Positions 1 through 8,422 of a DNA stretch of 64,000 bases are shown in pieces. Each line of letters opens with the position of its first letter. The first letter of the stretch is position 1. The notes under the pieces are model-generated. The model saw only the letters and a program-made list of their open reading frames with translations. It searched no databases and was not told the DNA's origin. Origin of the DNA: Corynebacterium sputi DSM 45148 (GTDB lineage Bacteria; Actinomycetota; Actinomycetes; Mycobacteriales; Mycobacteriaceae); contig NZ_ATYV01000015.1 of assembly GCF_000427865.1 (NCBI RefSeq), positions 1 to 64,000 on the forward strand, read 5' to 3'. Made by a program: the position numbers and the translations under genes.

Positions 1-155
1 CCGTCCTCCACCGCGGCGCGCTGCAACCATTTCTGCAGGGTCATCGGGTGAACGCCGAAATCTTTCGCAATCTGCTCGATCGTCACACCTGGTTCACGAC
101 TCCTCGCAACACGCACAACGTCGTCACGGAACTCTCGGGGATAGGGCTTCGGCAC
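1..155 (-). CDS. IS3-family transposase OrfA, N-terminal fragment (runs off left edge)
   Basis: The frame starts at a GTG (153-155) and reads about 51 codons before leaving the window. The product begins MPKPYPREFRDDVVRVARS and continues through IEQIAKDFGVHPMTLQKWL. This is the helix-turn-helix DNA-binding domain of IS3-family OrfA proteins (Tnp_1/HTH_8 type), which binds the element's ends; the catalytic DDE domain is in OrfB. It is partial only because of the window edge, so its intactness is unknown. It lies in the same direction as efeB and interrupts it. Confidence 0.75.
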   Translation of the reverse strand, partial: MPKPYPREFRDDVVRVARSREPGVTIEQIAKDFGVHPMTLQKWLQRAAVED

Positions 156-225
156 AATGACATCCTTCCAGCCCACCCTCCCGGGCAAGCCAACTCAGAT
201 GTCACCTACACGTGCAGCAGACCCG
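1..225 (-). mobile_element. Terminal part of an IS3-family insertion sequence interrupting efeB
   Basis: This stretch holds the 5' end of a transposase gene read leftward off the window edge, plus about 70 bases of upstream DNA that joins directly to the broken end of efeB. The efeB reading frame matches the peroxidase family up to the GxxDG region and then changes into unrelated sequence ending in a stop at 202-204, so the element boundary lies at about 205-230. The other end of the element, its target duplication and the rest of efeB are outside the window. The exact terminal repeat could not be fixed from one end alone. Confidence 0.7.
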
Positions 226-1005
226 ATCAGACTCTTCCGCCTTGATATTGGCCGTACCGTCTTTCTGTCCAAACAGGTTTCGTGGGGTCTTCTGCGAGAC
301 CGTGGTCGACGAAGTCCGTCCGAACCCAAGTTGGGACCATCGGAGTACTGCGGTTCCCACCGCCATGCGCGTGAGATTGCGAATTGCGTGAGAGGCCACT
401 TGTGGATCGTCGGCACAGGCCTGAATGCATAGGTCACCGTCGGAAAGCTCAGGTTGGATGAAGTCGTTGGCCATCACGGGAAGTTCAGTGAAATCCGCAG
501 GCATACGGTCGGCGATTCCGAACCTGTCAGTTCCATCTGCGGTTCGGAAGAAGGTTCGTCCAAAGCCGAATGTCAGAGACAGACCAGAGGGCCCGAGGTC
601 GAAGGCTTCCCCGGAATCATCTGGAGGAAAGTTCGGTCCACCACCGAAGGCTCCACGGGCGCTGGTCTCCCCACCGAGAGTGAGACGTCGGGCGGCGGCG
701 GTCCACCTCTCGAGGAGGTCTATTACGGCTTCCCGGGTTGCTCCCTCATCGAAGTCGAACGCGGCGAAGTGAAGCCGGTCCTGCGCCTCAGTAATGATTC
801 CGGCCTGATGAGGGCCGTCAAAATCGTAGGTCTTTTCATTGGTGTCGGTAATAGTGGCGGTGACCTCAGGTGACCGAATGTGCCGGTCGACAGCGATTCC
901 ACCACTGGCGCCGATCGCGACCCCGACTCCGCTGGCACCGAGGAGCCCCAGCATCGAACGTCTGCTGATTCTCTGACGTGAGGCAGTTGAGTCGTGGTCG
1001 CTCAT
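202..1005 (-). pseudogene. efeB: efeB, DyP-type heme peroxidase, 3' truncated by IS insertion
   Basis: The product is 267 residues where EfeB proteins usually have about 400. It has a twin-arginine signal (SRRSML, residues 14-19), the FDGPHQAGI segment of EfeB/DyP proteins (63-70) and the GxxDG motif GQKDGT (246-251). Within about 12 residues the frame enters insertion-sequence DNA and ends with a foreign tail, so the heme-ligating His, the distal Arg and the whole C-terminal half are missing. Heme binding is therefore not expected. EfeB is normally the exported peroxidase partner of EfeO and EfeU in ferrous iron uptake. It starts 3 bases after efeO. Confidence 0.85.
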
Positions 1006-1008
1006 TGC

Positions 1009-2274
1009 TCAGCCCTCGATGCCTAGGACGGTTCCGGTGAGGCGGGAGAGCGGTTCGCGCAGTGCATCGATCTTGCGGGTCAGTTCAGCCTGCTGTGCAG
1101 CAGTAACCTCGTCATACATGGTGAAACCGGAATCGAGGTCGCCATATTCGTCGAGAAGTGCCTGGAGATCGTCAAATTGACGATTGATCTCCTCGACTAG
1201 TTCCCGGCCCTCATCACCCTTGCCTTTTGCGATCGGAGCGACCAGATCAAAGGCGATACGAGAGCCTTGGATATTGGCCTGGAAATCCCACAGGTCATAG
1301 TGAGACCACCAGTTTTCTTCACCTGTGACCTTGGTGACTGCCACTTCCTCGAGAAGACTGATCGCTCCATTCGAGACACTGGAGATGTTGATTTCCTGGT
1401 CCTCGATGAAGTTCGGGTCGTTGACGGTGTCATAGAGAGTGTTCACGTCGTCGATGAGGCTCTGACCAATGAACTGGCGCTCCTCCGGGGAGCTTTCCGT
1501 CCATCCTTCGGTAGCGGGTGCGCCATCTGCATTGCGGTCACCTTCGGCCGGAGGCCACAGGTCCTTCTTGATTCTGTGAAATCCGGTCCACTGAGTGAAT
1601 TCGGGGTCGTCAGCCTCTAGTTGGTCGGCCTCAGCGAGGTAGTCGACCTCTCGGTAGTCGATGCGTGGATCCAATGTGCCCAAAGCCTCCGCGATCGGCT
1701 CAATCCGTTCATAGTTGATTCGGGTCGTTGCGTAGAGGTCGCGTGCCTCTGCGTCGTTCCCGTCCATGTAAGCCTGTGCGAATGTTTCGACGTTTGGCAC
1801 AAGTTCGGAGACCTCGTTCTTTACAAAAGCGATGTAATCGTTGACGACGCCGTCGAAAAGCTCCTGATCGCTTTCCGATACCGGTAGTGCTTCTCCGGTG
1901 ACTGTGAATGAGGCCTGGCCGATGTTGGCGCCACGAAGGTCCGGCTTGCAAGCGGTGTAGTAGTCGCCCGGAGGAATGGCGACCGTCAGTTCGGCGGAAG
2001 ATCCCGGGGCGATGTTCTCCAGCTCCGAGACGATTCGCAGCCCGTCAGAGCCGAGAAGGTAAAACTCGGTGACCTTGTCACCCTCGTTGGTGATCGTGAA
2101 GGTGTGCGCTCCGCTCTCGACAGAATCCGCGGAGACTTCACAAGAGTCGGCGGTCGAGGTCACCGTGATTGTGTCGGCGTTGGAGTCTGCGGAGTTGCCT
2201 GTATCAGAGCAACCAGTCAAAAGGACTGTGGACGAGACTGCCAGGACGGTGAGAGAGGTGTATCGGTTGTTCAT
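1009..2274 (-). CDS. efeO: EfeO, iron-uptake lipoprotein with cupredoxin and M75 domains
   Basis: The 421-residue protein has a lipoprotein signal with lipobox LTGC near residue 22, an N-terminal cupredoxin-like domain (about 35-127) and a C-terminal imelysin/M75 domain. EfeO is the extracytoplasmic component of the EfeUOB ferrous iron transporter and is thought to present iron to EfeU. The M75 domain normally carries an HxxE metal motif in a context like GFHRIE. Here the codons read GFHRIKKDLW, so the Glu is replaced by Lys. It lies 26 bases after efeU and 3 bases before efeB, so the three form one operon. The substitution, if not a sequencing error, may impair metal binding. Confidence 0.9.
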   Translation of the reverse strand: MNNRYTSLTVLAVSSTVLLTGCSDTGNSADSNADTITVTSTADSCEVSADSVESGAHTFTITNEGDKVTEFYLLGSDGLRIVSELENIAPGSSAELTVAIPPGDYYTACKPDLRGANIGQASFTVTGEALPVSESDQELFDGVVNDYIAFVKNEVSELVPNVETFAQAYMDGNDAEARDLYATTRINYERIEPIAEALGTLDPRIDYREVDYLAEADQLEADDPEFTQWTGFHRIKKDLWPPAEGDRNADGAPATEGWTESSPEERQFIGQSLIDDVNTLYDTVNDPNFIEDQEINISSVSNGAISLLEEVAVTKVTGEENWWSHYDLWDFQANIQGSRIAFDLVAPIAKGKGDEGRELVEEINRQFDDLQALLDEYGDLDSGFTMYDEVTAAQQAELTRKIDALREPLSRLTGTVLGIEG

Positions 2275-2300
2275 CAGAACACTCCTTGGGAAATGGGAGG

Positions 2301-3197
2301 TCAGCTGCGGCGAGCCGTGCGGACCTTGGAGATAAAGAGGGGAACGATGATGGTCAGGTAGCCTGCCCAGGCAGTCACTTCGAGCCAGGTCATCTGCGGT
2401 ACGAACCCGAAAATTCCCTTGAGGAAGGCAGCGAGAGGACCTGCTGGGTCAATGAGATGCTCGAGATTGAACGCCCATCCGAACGGGTAGGCGGCACCCC
2501 AGAACGGGTACGCGGTGAATCCGGTGAGGACCTCTCCGGTGCGAGGGTGCGTTGGCGCGATGGGAGCCCCGGAGAAGGGCCCCGGAAGGAACGCAGCCTC
2601 CTGAAGGTCGTGAATGCCGTACGCCAGGATCCTCGCGGCGACGATGATCAGGAACGCGCCGGACCAGGTGAAAAACGTGCTGAAAGGGAAGCGGAGCACT
2701 CCGTGATGGATGGCAACACCCAGCGCCACGGCGACTGCTACTCCGACTAGGGCGCCTATGATCGCAGCCGGATCCGTCATCCATCCCCACAACAGAAGTG
2801 TGGTCTCGATGCCTTCACAGCCCACCGTGATGAATGCGAGCCAAAACATGCCCCAAGCCCCGAGCCCCAGTTTCGCTGCTGCGCTGGTCTCCAAGTCTTT
2901 CCGCATGTTCCGGCCGGCCTTTTGCATCCAGAAGATCATTCCGGTGATCATCACGACGGCGAGTAGCGACATGGAACCGCCGATCATCTCTTGGACGCGA
3001 AAACTCAAAGAGCTCCGGCCAAACGTGAAGACCGCTCCCAGTGCGACAGAGAGCACTACCGCGACCAGCACCCCGGACCAGATTTTCTGGCGGGCCTCAG
3101 GGCGCCCTTGCCGCTGCACGTAGGCCAGCAGGATTCCGATAATTAAGGCAGCTTCGAGGCCTTCGCGCACACCGATGAGGAAGGAAGCGAAGAACAT
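2301..3197 (-). CDS. efeU: EfeU, FTR1-family iron permease
   Basis: This 298-residue polytopic membrane protein belongs to the FTR1/EfeU family, which moves iron across the cytoplasmic membrane using two REXXE motifs. The first motif is intact (REGLEAALI, residues 11-19). The second reads CEGIETTLLL at about 127-136, with Cys where the family has Arg. About seven hydrophobic segments can be seen. It is the first gene of the leftward efeUOB operon and follows a DtxR-type operator 130 bases upstream, so iron-repressed expression is expected. The length matches actinobacterial homologues. Confidence 0.9.
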   Translation of the reverse strand: MFFASFLIGVREGLEAALIIGILLAYVQRQGRPEARQKIWSGVLVAVVLSVALGAVFTFGRSSLSFRVQEMIGGSMSLLAVVMITGMIFWMQKAGRNMRKDLETSAAAKLGLGAWGMFWLAFITVGCEGIETTLLLWGWMTDPAAIIGALVGVAVAVALGVAIHHGVLRFPFSTFFTWSGAFLIIVAARILAYGIHDLQEAAFLPGPFSGAPIAPTHPRTGEVLTGFTAYPFWGAAYPFGWAFNLEHLIDPAGPLAAFLKGIFGFVPQMTWLEVTAWAGYLTIIVPLFISKVRTARRS

Positions 3198-3326
3198 TTG
3201 TGTCTTCTTACAGGCAGGTGTCCGTAGTGGTCAGAGGCCACATCGGGAACACTTGATCGCCTCCATGGTGAGGCAGATCTGAAGATACGCCTGAGGAAAC
3301 CCGAAAAAGAAGACCCTGAAGGGTTA

Positions 3327-3345
3327 TTCGGTGAGTCTAACCTAA
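3327..3345 (-). promoter_or_regulatory. DtxR/IdeR iron box upstream of efeU
   Basis: Read on the minus strand the 19 bases are TTAGGTTAGACTCACCGAA, which agree with the DtxR consensus TTAGGTTAGCCTAACCTAA at 16 of 19 positions. The site overlaps a possible -10 hexamer TATATT (3344-3349), so iron-loaded DtxR would block the promoter. No good -35 hexamer is visible. The site explains how efeUOB would be switched off when iron is plentiful. Confidence 0.8.
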
Positions 3346-3386
3346 TATAGGGGTACCGGAATGTGGGAAGTTCTTCGTTCCGATGG

Positions 3387-3947
3387 TCACCCCGCGGAAG
3401 CGCCGAGGGCGGTGATTCCTTCTGGAGGTAGTCCAGCGACATGAGCCAGAACCGTAGCGAAGGCTTGAACGTGGCTCGCCAGATCTCCTGAGGTCACCGT
3501 CCACGAGGCCCTCAGTTCCAACTGCGACGCCTCTTGGGCGCCGTCAATGTCCCCGTACGTCACCGAATTGGTGCATGTGACGGTGCCGCCGAGGCCGTCG
3601 TACTGCGTGTTCTCGGAGTCCAGACCTTCCTGTAGCCACTGCCAGGTGACTCTCGGCAGCAGCGGATCCTGGGATAGGGCCAGATCCATGTCTGCCTGAA
3701 TGTAGGTAACTAATCGCATATCGGCGGCAGAGCCCGGATCATGAAGGAGGATTAGGCGGCCGAAGGCGTCGCCTTCCTGGTCCATCGGATCCTGGCGTTC
3801 GACCTCAAGGCCCAGCGCATATGAACAGGGCGCGAGGTTTTTGGGAGCCGGGATCTCTGAGGCGGTAATGTCCCGCCGGATCTGCGCGGCGTTCATGGAC
3901 GCAACGGCGTCAGTGAAGCTCTGTGGTGCATCCCCGTTGTCGGTCAC
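3387..3947 (-). CDS. DUF3000 family protein
   Basis: The 186-residue product (VTDNGDAPQSFTDAVASM at its start) resembles the actinobacterial DUF3000 family, encoded next to hemE in mycobacteria as well. It is a soluble acidic protein with no recognisable catalytic motif, signal peptide or membrane segment. The frame is open a further 76 codons upstream, but that part reads into the divergent hemE gene and is rich in Arg. I chose the GTG at 3945-3947. No Shine-Dalgarno sequence precedes it. The function is unknown. Confidence 0.75.
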   Translation of the reverse strand: MTDNGDAPQSFTDAVASMNAAQIRRDITASEIPAPKNLAPCSYALGLEVERQDPMDQEGDAFGRLILLHDPGSAADMRLVTYIQADMDLALSQDPLLPRVTWQWLQEGLDSENTQYDGLGGTVTCTNSVTYGDIDGAQEASQLELRASWTVTSGDLASHVQAFATVLAHVAGLPPEGITALGASAG

Positions 3948-4014
3948 ATGCGGCAATCTATCGTTTCGGGTGGGCCGGAGCCGGAAGGCGCGCCGGATGG
4001 GGCATGATTGACGC

Positions 4015-5127
4015 ATGACTCTTCGCCGTGAACTGACTGATGCCCCGATTCTCGATGCAGCCGCAGGACGAACTCCCAGCCGTCGTCCGGTTTGGTTCAT
4101 GCGACAGGCTGGCAGGTCTCTGCCGGAGTACCGCCAGGTCCGCGAAGGCATCCCCATGCTGGATTCGTGCTTCATGCCCGAACTACTGGCTGAAATTACG
4201 ATGCAGCCGGTGCGTCGTCATGATGTCGACGCTGCAATCCTTTTCTCTGACATCGTTGTGCCACTGAAGGCAGCGGGTGTTGACTTGGACATCGTGCCGG
4301 GCCGTGGTCCGGTTGTTGCTGAGCCCATCCGTACCGCTGCTGACATTGACGCTCTTCCGGAGTTTTCTCCGGAGCAGGTGGAGAAGGTCCAGGAGGGTAT
4401 CTCGATCATCCTGAGTGAACTCACGGATCAGCAGGCTCTCATTGGCTTTGCCGGCGCACCGTTCACCTTGGCCTCGTACCTCGTCGAGGGCGGCCCTTCG
4501 AAGAACCATGAGCGCACCAAGGCACTCATGCACTCCGAGCCGGAGACCTGGGACCGTTTGATGCGAAAGATCACCCCGTTGATCTCGGGCTTCCTCCGCG
4601 CGCAGATCGATGCAGGCATCGATGCACTGCAGTTGTTCGATTCCTGGGCTGGCTTCCTCACAGAGCGTGACTACCGTCGATTTGTTCTGCCGCACTCGAC
4701 GAACATTCTGGATTCGGTGGCCGACGCAGGTATCCCGCGGATCCACTTCGGCGTCGGCACCGGTGAGCTCCTTGGAGCAATGGCAGAGGCCGGCCCCGAG
4801 GTCGTCGGTGTGGACTGGCGAGTGCCGATGGACAAGGCCGCGCACCGTATCGCTGATTCCCTGGACCGAGTTAACTCCGGCGATGGCAGGGGAGAGCAGG
4901 CCCGCGCACTGCAGGGCAACCTCGACCCGGCTCTCTTCTTCGCCGGCGATGATGCGCTGCGGTCTGAGGTCACTCGCATCACAGAGGAGACGGATCGCGC
5001 AATTTCTGAGGGCGTTGCTCGTGGTCACATCTTCAATCTCGGCCACGGGGTCATGCCGAACACTGACCCGGAAGCCATCGCGCGTACCGTTGAGATGGTT
5101 CACGCGATCGAGCCGCTGCAGCGGTAG
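4015..5127 (+). CDS. hemE: Uroporphyrinogen decarboxylase
   Basis: HemE removes the four acetate carboxyls of uroporphyrinogen III to give coproporphyrinogen III in the cytoplasm. The 370-residue product has the N-terminal signature FMRQAGRSLPEYR (residues 28-40) and the second family signature IGFAGAPFTLASYLVEG in the middle. Its length fits the family. It is followed 35 bases later by hemY and then hemQ, giving the coproporphyrin-dependent end of heme synthesis. No clear ribosome binding site precedes the ATG, so translation may use a leaderless or weakly led transcript. Confidence 0.96.
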   Translation: MTLRRELTDAPILDAAAGRTPSRRPVWFMRQAGRSLPEYRQVREGIPMLDSCFMPELLAEITMQPVRRHDVDAAILFSDIVVPLKAAGVDLDIVPGRGPVVAEPIRTAADIDALPEFSPEQVEKVQEGISIILSELTDQQALIGFAGAPFTLASYLVEGGPSKNHERTKALMHSEPETWDRLMRKITPLISGFLRAQIDAGIDALQLFDSWAGFLTERDYRRFVLPHSTNILDSVADAGIPRIHFGVGTGELLGAMAEAGPEVVGVDWRVPMDKAAHRIADSLDRVNSGDGRGEQARALQGNLDPALFFAGDDALRSEVTRITEETDRAISEGVARGHIFNLGHGVMPNTDPEAIARTVEMVHAIEPLQR

Positions 5128-5162
5128 TCGCACCACTTTTCGGACATCCACGAGGAGACGCG

Positions 5163-6584
5163 ATGCAGGAGACCACCCCGACCATCGTCGTGCTGGGAGC
5201 AGGCCTGACCGGCCTTGTCGCAGCTCACCGACTGCGGGAAAGGCTCGGCCCGGATGCTGAGATCATCATCGCGGACCCGGCTGACGAGCCCGGTGGAAAA
5301 CTTCGCAGCGTGATGATGGAGTCGGGGCCGGTCGAAGTAGGCGCTGAGGCGTATCTGGCTTTCCGAGCCGATGCGACTGAGTACTTCGAGCAGCTCGGAC
5401 TTGCCGATCAACTAGTTGAGCCTTCGGGTCTGCCTTCGACGGTGTATTCCGCCGGCGGCACGCACCCAATGCCTCGGGACACGGTGATGGGAATTCCCGC
5501 CTCTTCGGAGGCGGTCGGCGATTTGGTGTCGGATGAAGGGCGCTCGCTTATCGACGCTGAGGTCCACACCTCCTTCACCTGGACTCCCGGCGAAGACCGT
5601 CTGCTTGGTGAACTTGTCGCCGAACGAATGGGCAGGGAAGTAGTCGACCGAGTGGTGACACCTCTCTTTGGTGGCGTTTATTCCACTCGCGCCGACCATC
5701 TGGGCATCCGGGCGACAGTCCCACAGTTGGCTCATGCCCTTGATGCACTTGCTGCTGATGGTGCCGACGTCACTCTGACGGGCGCGGTGGAGAGGGTGTT
5801 GAGTGAGCGTCGGGAAGCGAATGAAGCTCGTGTCGCCTCCACCGGAGGCGTCAAGGTGCCGGTGTTCCGCACATTCCGCGACGGTTATGCCGTGCTTATC
5901 GACGCCCTGCTCGAACGCACCGAACCCGACCTGAGGATGGGAACCGAGACCGGACGCATCGTGCCGCGCAACGCCGGCGGATTCCACGTGCCGGGCGTAG
6001 GGGACGCGGACGCGGTAGTTGTGGCAACACCTGCTCCGTATGCCGCTGAACTGCTAGAACTGGTCGCACGTGACGCTGCCGGAATCATCGGCAATGTCGA
6101 CCTAGCCAGCTCCGCTGTCGTAGCCATGCGCTTCGACGACGATGCTGGATTGCCTGAAAACTCCGGAGTGCTCGTCGCCGTTGATGGTGGCTTATCGGCG
6201 AAGGCCTTCACGTTCTCCTCCCGCAAGTGGCCGCACCTGGGTGAGCGTGGCGGAGCGATCGTCCGAGCTTCGTTCGGCCGGTTCGGGGATGACTCGCTGG
6301 TGCAGCTTTCCGACGAGGAACTCATTGACCTCGCGGTGACCGACTTGGCAACAGCTACGGGGTTCTCGACGCCTCCGGCCGAAACCTATGTTCAACGGTG
6401 GTGGGGCGGGCTTCCGCGATATGACGCCGGACACGCCGAAGCGATGGATGCCGTCGACGGCCTGATGGACGAAGTCACCGGCATCGCAGCCGCAGGCGCC
6501 TGGCACCGCGGGCCTGGCGTACCTGCCTGCATTACCGACGCGCGACGGGCAGCCGATACCGTCGCCGACGCACTTTTCGACTGA
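5163..6584 (+). CDS. hemY: Coproporphyrinogen III oxidase (HemY/CgoX type)
   Basis: The 473-residue flavoprotein opens with a Rossmann FAD-binding motif (VVLGAGLTGLVAAHRL, about 10-25) and a following PGGKL segment. It belongs to the HemY/PPOX family. In Actinobacteria this enzyme oxidises coproporphyrinogen III to coproporphyrin III with oxygen, rather than acting on protoporphyrinogen. The ATG at 5163 is preceded by GAGGAG. It lies between hemE and hemQ, which supports the coproporphyrin branch. No transmembrane segment is visible. Confidence 0.94.
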   Translation: MQETTPTIVVLGAGLTGLVAAHRLRERLGPDAEIIIADPADEPGGKLRSVMMESGPVEVGAEAYLAFRADATEYFEQLGLADQLVEPSGLPSTVYSAGGTHPMPRDTVMGIPASSEAVGDLVSDEGRSLIDAEVHTSFTWTPGEDRLLGELVAERMGREVVDRVVTPLFGGVYSTRADHLGIRATVPQLAHALDALAADGADVTLTGAVERVLSERREANEARVASTGGVKVPVFRTFRDGYAVLIDALLERTEPDLRMGTETGRIVPRNAGGFHVPGVGDADAVVVATPAPYAAELLELVARDAAGIIGNVDLASSAVVAMRFDDDAGLPENSGVLVAVDGGLSAKAFTFSSRKWPHLGERGGAIVRASFGRFGDDSLVQLSDEELIDLAVTDLATATGFSTPPAETYVQRWWGGLPRYDAGHAEAMDAVDGLMDEVTGIAAAGAWHRGPGVPACITDARRAADTVADALFD

Positions 6585-6634
6585 GGGTAGGCTCAGCCCT
6601 CAGGTACACAATCTCACAAGGGGAGAAACTGGCA

Positions 6635-7333
6635 ATGGCCAAGCTCGACTACGACAAGCTCAACTCGATGCAGCGATACGAGATGTTCACCGCCTATAAG
6701 GTCACCCCCGGTCGCCTGGGTGATGACCGTTCCGCCGCCGTCGAGGAAGCACGTGCCTTCGTGGATTCCTACGCGGACGCCGACCTGGAAATCCGCGGAA
6801 TTTACGACATCGCCGGTCTGCGCGCTGAGGCTGACTACATGTTCTGGATCCACGCAGAGAAGATCGAGGACATCCAGGAGTTCTACAAGCGCTTCCTGCG
6901 GGAAACGGCCCTTGGTCAGGCATCTGAGCCGTTCTGGTCGAATGCAGCGCTGCACCGCCCGGCAGAATTCAACAAGTCCCACCTGCCGAGCTTCATCATG
7001 GGTGAAGAGGCCGAGCGCTATATCTGCGTGTACCCGTTCGTTCGTTCCTACGATTGGTACCTCATGGACGCCGCCGATCGCCGCCGTATCCTCGCCGAGC
7101 ACGGAATGGCCGGCCGCGATTACCCCGACATTCGTGCGAACACCGTGCCGTCCTTCGCACTCGGTGATTACGAGTGGATTCTCGCCTTCGAGGGCCCAGA
7201 CCTCGGCCGCATCGTCGAACTGATGTGGAAGATGCGCTACACCGAGGCCCGTCTCCACGTCCGCGAAGAAGTTCCGTTCTTCACCGGCTGCAAGGTCGAT
7301 GACATCGCCGAACTGGTCAACACGCTGCCCTAA
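6635..7333 (+). CDS. hemQ: Coproheme decarboxylase (HemQ/ChdC), actinobacterial type
   Basis: HemQ converts iron-coproporphyrin III to heme b by two oxidative decarboxylations. The 232-residue protein belongs to the chlorite-dismutase-like family. The heme-ligating His is H156 (ILAEHGM), the catalytic Tyr is Y133 (CVYPF) and a distal His is H116 (KSHLPSF). These match, with an offset of two, the H158/Y135/H118 set described for the Corynebacterium diphtheriae enzyme. It follows hemY by 50 bases with a GGGGAGAA ribosome site. The next gene starts only 7 bases after it. Confidence 0.96.
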   Translation: MAKLDYDKLNSMQRYEMFTAYKVTPGRLGDDRSAAVEEARAFVDSYADADLEIRGIYDIAGLRAEADYMFWIHAEKIEDIQEFYKRFLRETALGQASEPFWSNAALHRPAEFNKSHLPSFIMGEEAERYICVYPFVRSYDWYLMDAADRRRILAEHGMAGRDYPDIRANTVPSFALGDYEWILAFEGPDLGRIVELMWKMRYTEARLHVREEVPFFTGCKVDDIAELVNTLP

Positions 7334-7340
7334 GAGCACC

Positions 7341-8054
7341 ATGACCACCGAATTGAGCCGGATATTCCCGGCAAGCCACTATCGGTGGCCTGAGTCCCCG
7401 GACTTCTGGGTCCGGGGAAATCTCATACTCGGGGCGGACTGGTTATGGACCGTCGACGGGGTGTCGGGGGCGTTGGGCAACGAGACCGATCGGGCGTTGT
7501 TTATCTATCTGCGTGACACAGCGGACGTGATTGTCGTTGGCGGCGGAACCGCCCGCGCAGAGGACTATTCAGGGGCACGACGCTCTGCAGTGACTGATCT
7601 CGTCCCAGCCCTGGTGGTTGTAGCTACCTCCGCGCGGAACTTTTCAGAAGACTCCAGTCTCATCAAGGATATCCTTGTGCCAACCGACATCGTCGTTCAG
7701 TCGACAGATGATCCGGCTGACGTCGCCCGCTTACGATCAGTTGGAGCGCGGGTACATCCAGTACTCGGTGACTTGTGGGCTGATGATCTCGTGGCCTGGT
7801 TACAGCGCCGTGGATTCCGCAGAGTTCTCCTCGAGGGAGGCCCTGGGTTGTTCGAGAAATTTGCTGAGTCAGGCCTCATCGACGAATGCTGCGTCACCCA
7901 GTCTCCAGTGTCTGCTGCCGCTGGTCACCAGGTAGAAAAATATCGTCCCAACTGGCTGGGAGATGTCCAGCGCGCGTGGGTCGATGAAGAGGGTTACGTG
8001 GGGGAGATCAGGCGGTGTCGCCGGCCGCTTCCAGAGTCAGACACACCGAATTGA
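7341..8054 (+). CDS. RibD C-terminal-like pyrimidine reductase
   Basis: The 237-residue protein resembles the NADPH-dependent reductase domain of RibD, with the cofactor-side segment DVIVVGGGTARAEDY and the C-terminal LLEGGPGLFEKF...GLIDE pattern. No deaminase domain is present. The gene occupies the position of Mycobacterium tuberculosis Rv2671 near aftC, a protein reported to have dihydrofolate reductase activity, so a riboflavin or folate role are both possible. It starts 7 bases after hemQ and probably shares its transcript. Its last 47 bases overlap the 3' end of the convergent msrB gene. Confidence 0.8.
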   Translation: MTTELSRIFPASHYRWPESPDFWVRGNLILGADWLWTVDGVSGALGNETDRALFIYLRDTADVIVVGGGTARAEDYSGARRSAVTDLVPALVVVATSARNFSEDSSLIKDILVPTDIVVQSTDDPADVARLRSVGARVHPVLGDLWADDLVAWLQRRGFRRVLLEGGPGLFEKFAESGLIDECCVTQSPVSAAAGHQVEKYRPNWLGDVQRAWVDEEGYVGEIRRCRRPLPESDTPN

Positions 8055-8421
8055 TGCAGTACCGGAGATCGGTTGGCGTGTTGTATCCCTCGCCCTTAAA
8101 GACGTGGCCGAGGTGAGAATTGCACTGCGCGCAGAGGACCTCTGTGCGGACCATTCCGAACGTGCGGTCTTCCTTCAGAATGACTGCGTCCGAGTCAGCG
8201 GGATCAAAGAATGACGGCCACCCGCAGTGGCTATGGAACTTCTCCGTCGAGCGGAACAATTCGGTATTGCAGGCACGGCACCGGTAGATGCCTTCGGTCT
8301 CGGTATCGGTGTATTCGCCGACGAAGGCGGGTTCGGTGCCGCCACGGCGGAGGACATCGAATTCGGCTGCGCTGAGACGTTCCTGCCACTCTTTGTCAGA
8401 CAGGTTCCAGTTCTCGCTCAT
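8008..8421 (-). CDS. msrB: Peptide-methionine (R)-S-oxide reductase MsrB
   Basis: MsrB repairs methionine-R-sulfoxide in proteins. The 137-residue product has the two zinc CxxC pairs (C48/C51 in CRAC, C97/C100 in CAQC), the GWPSF motif (67-71) and the catalytic Cys122 in RYCIN. It is the single-domain cytoplasmic form without a signal peptide. It starts one base after the aftC stop, so aftC and msrB are cotranscribed leftward; the same pair is adjacent in mycobacteria. Its end overlaps the convergent reductase gene. Confidence 0.96.
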   Translation of the reverse strand: MSENWNLSDKEWQERLSAAEFDVLRRGGTEPAFVGEYTDTETEGIYRCRACNTELFRSTEKFHSHCGWPSFFDPADSDAVILKEDRTFGMVRTEVLCAQCNSHLGHVFKGEGYNTPTDLRYCINSVCLTLEAAGDTA

Positions 8422-8422
8422 G

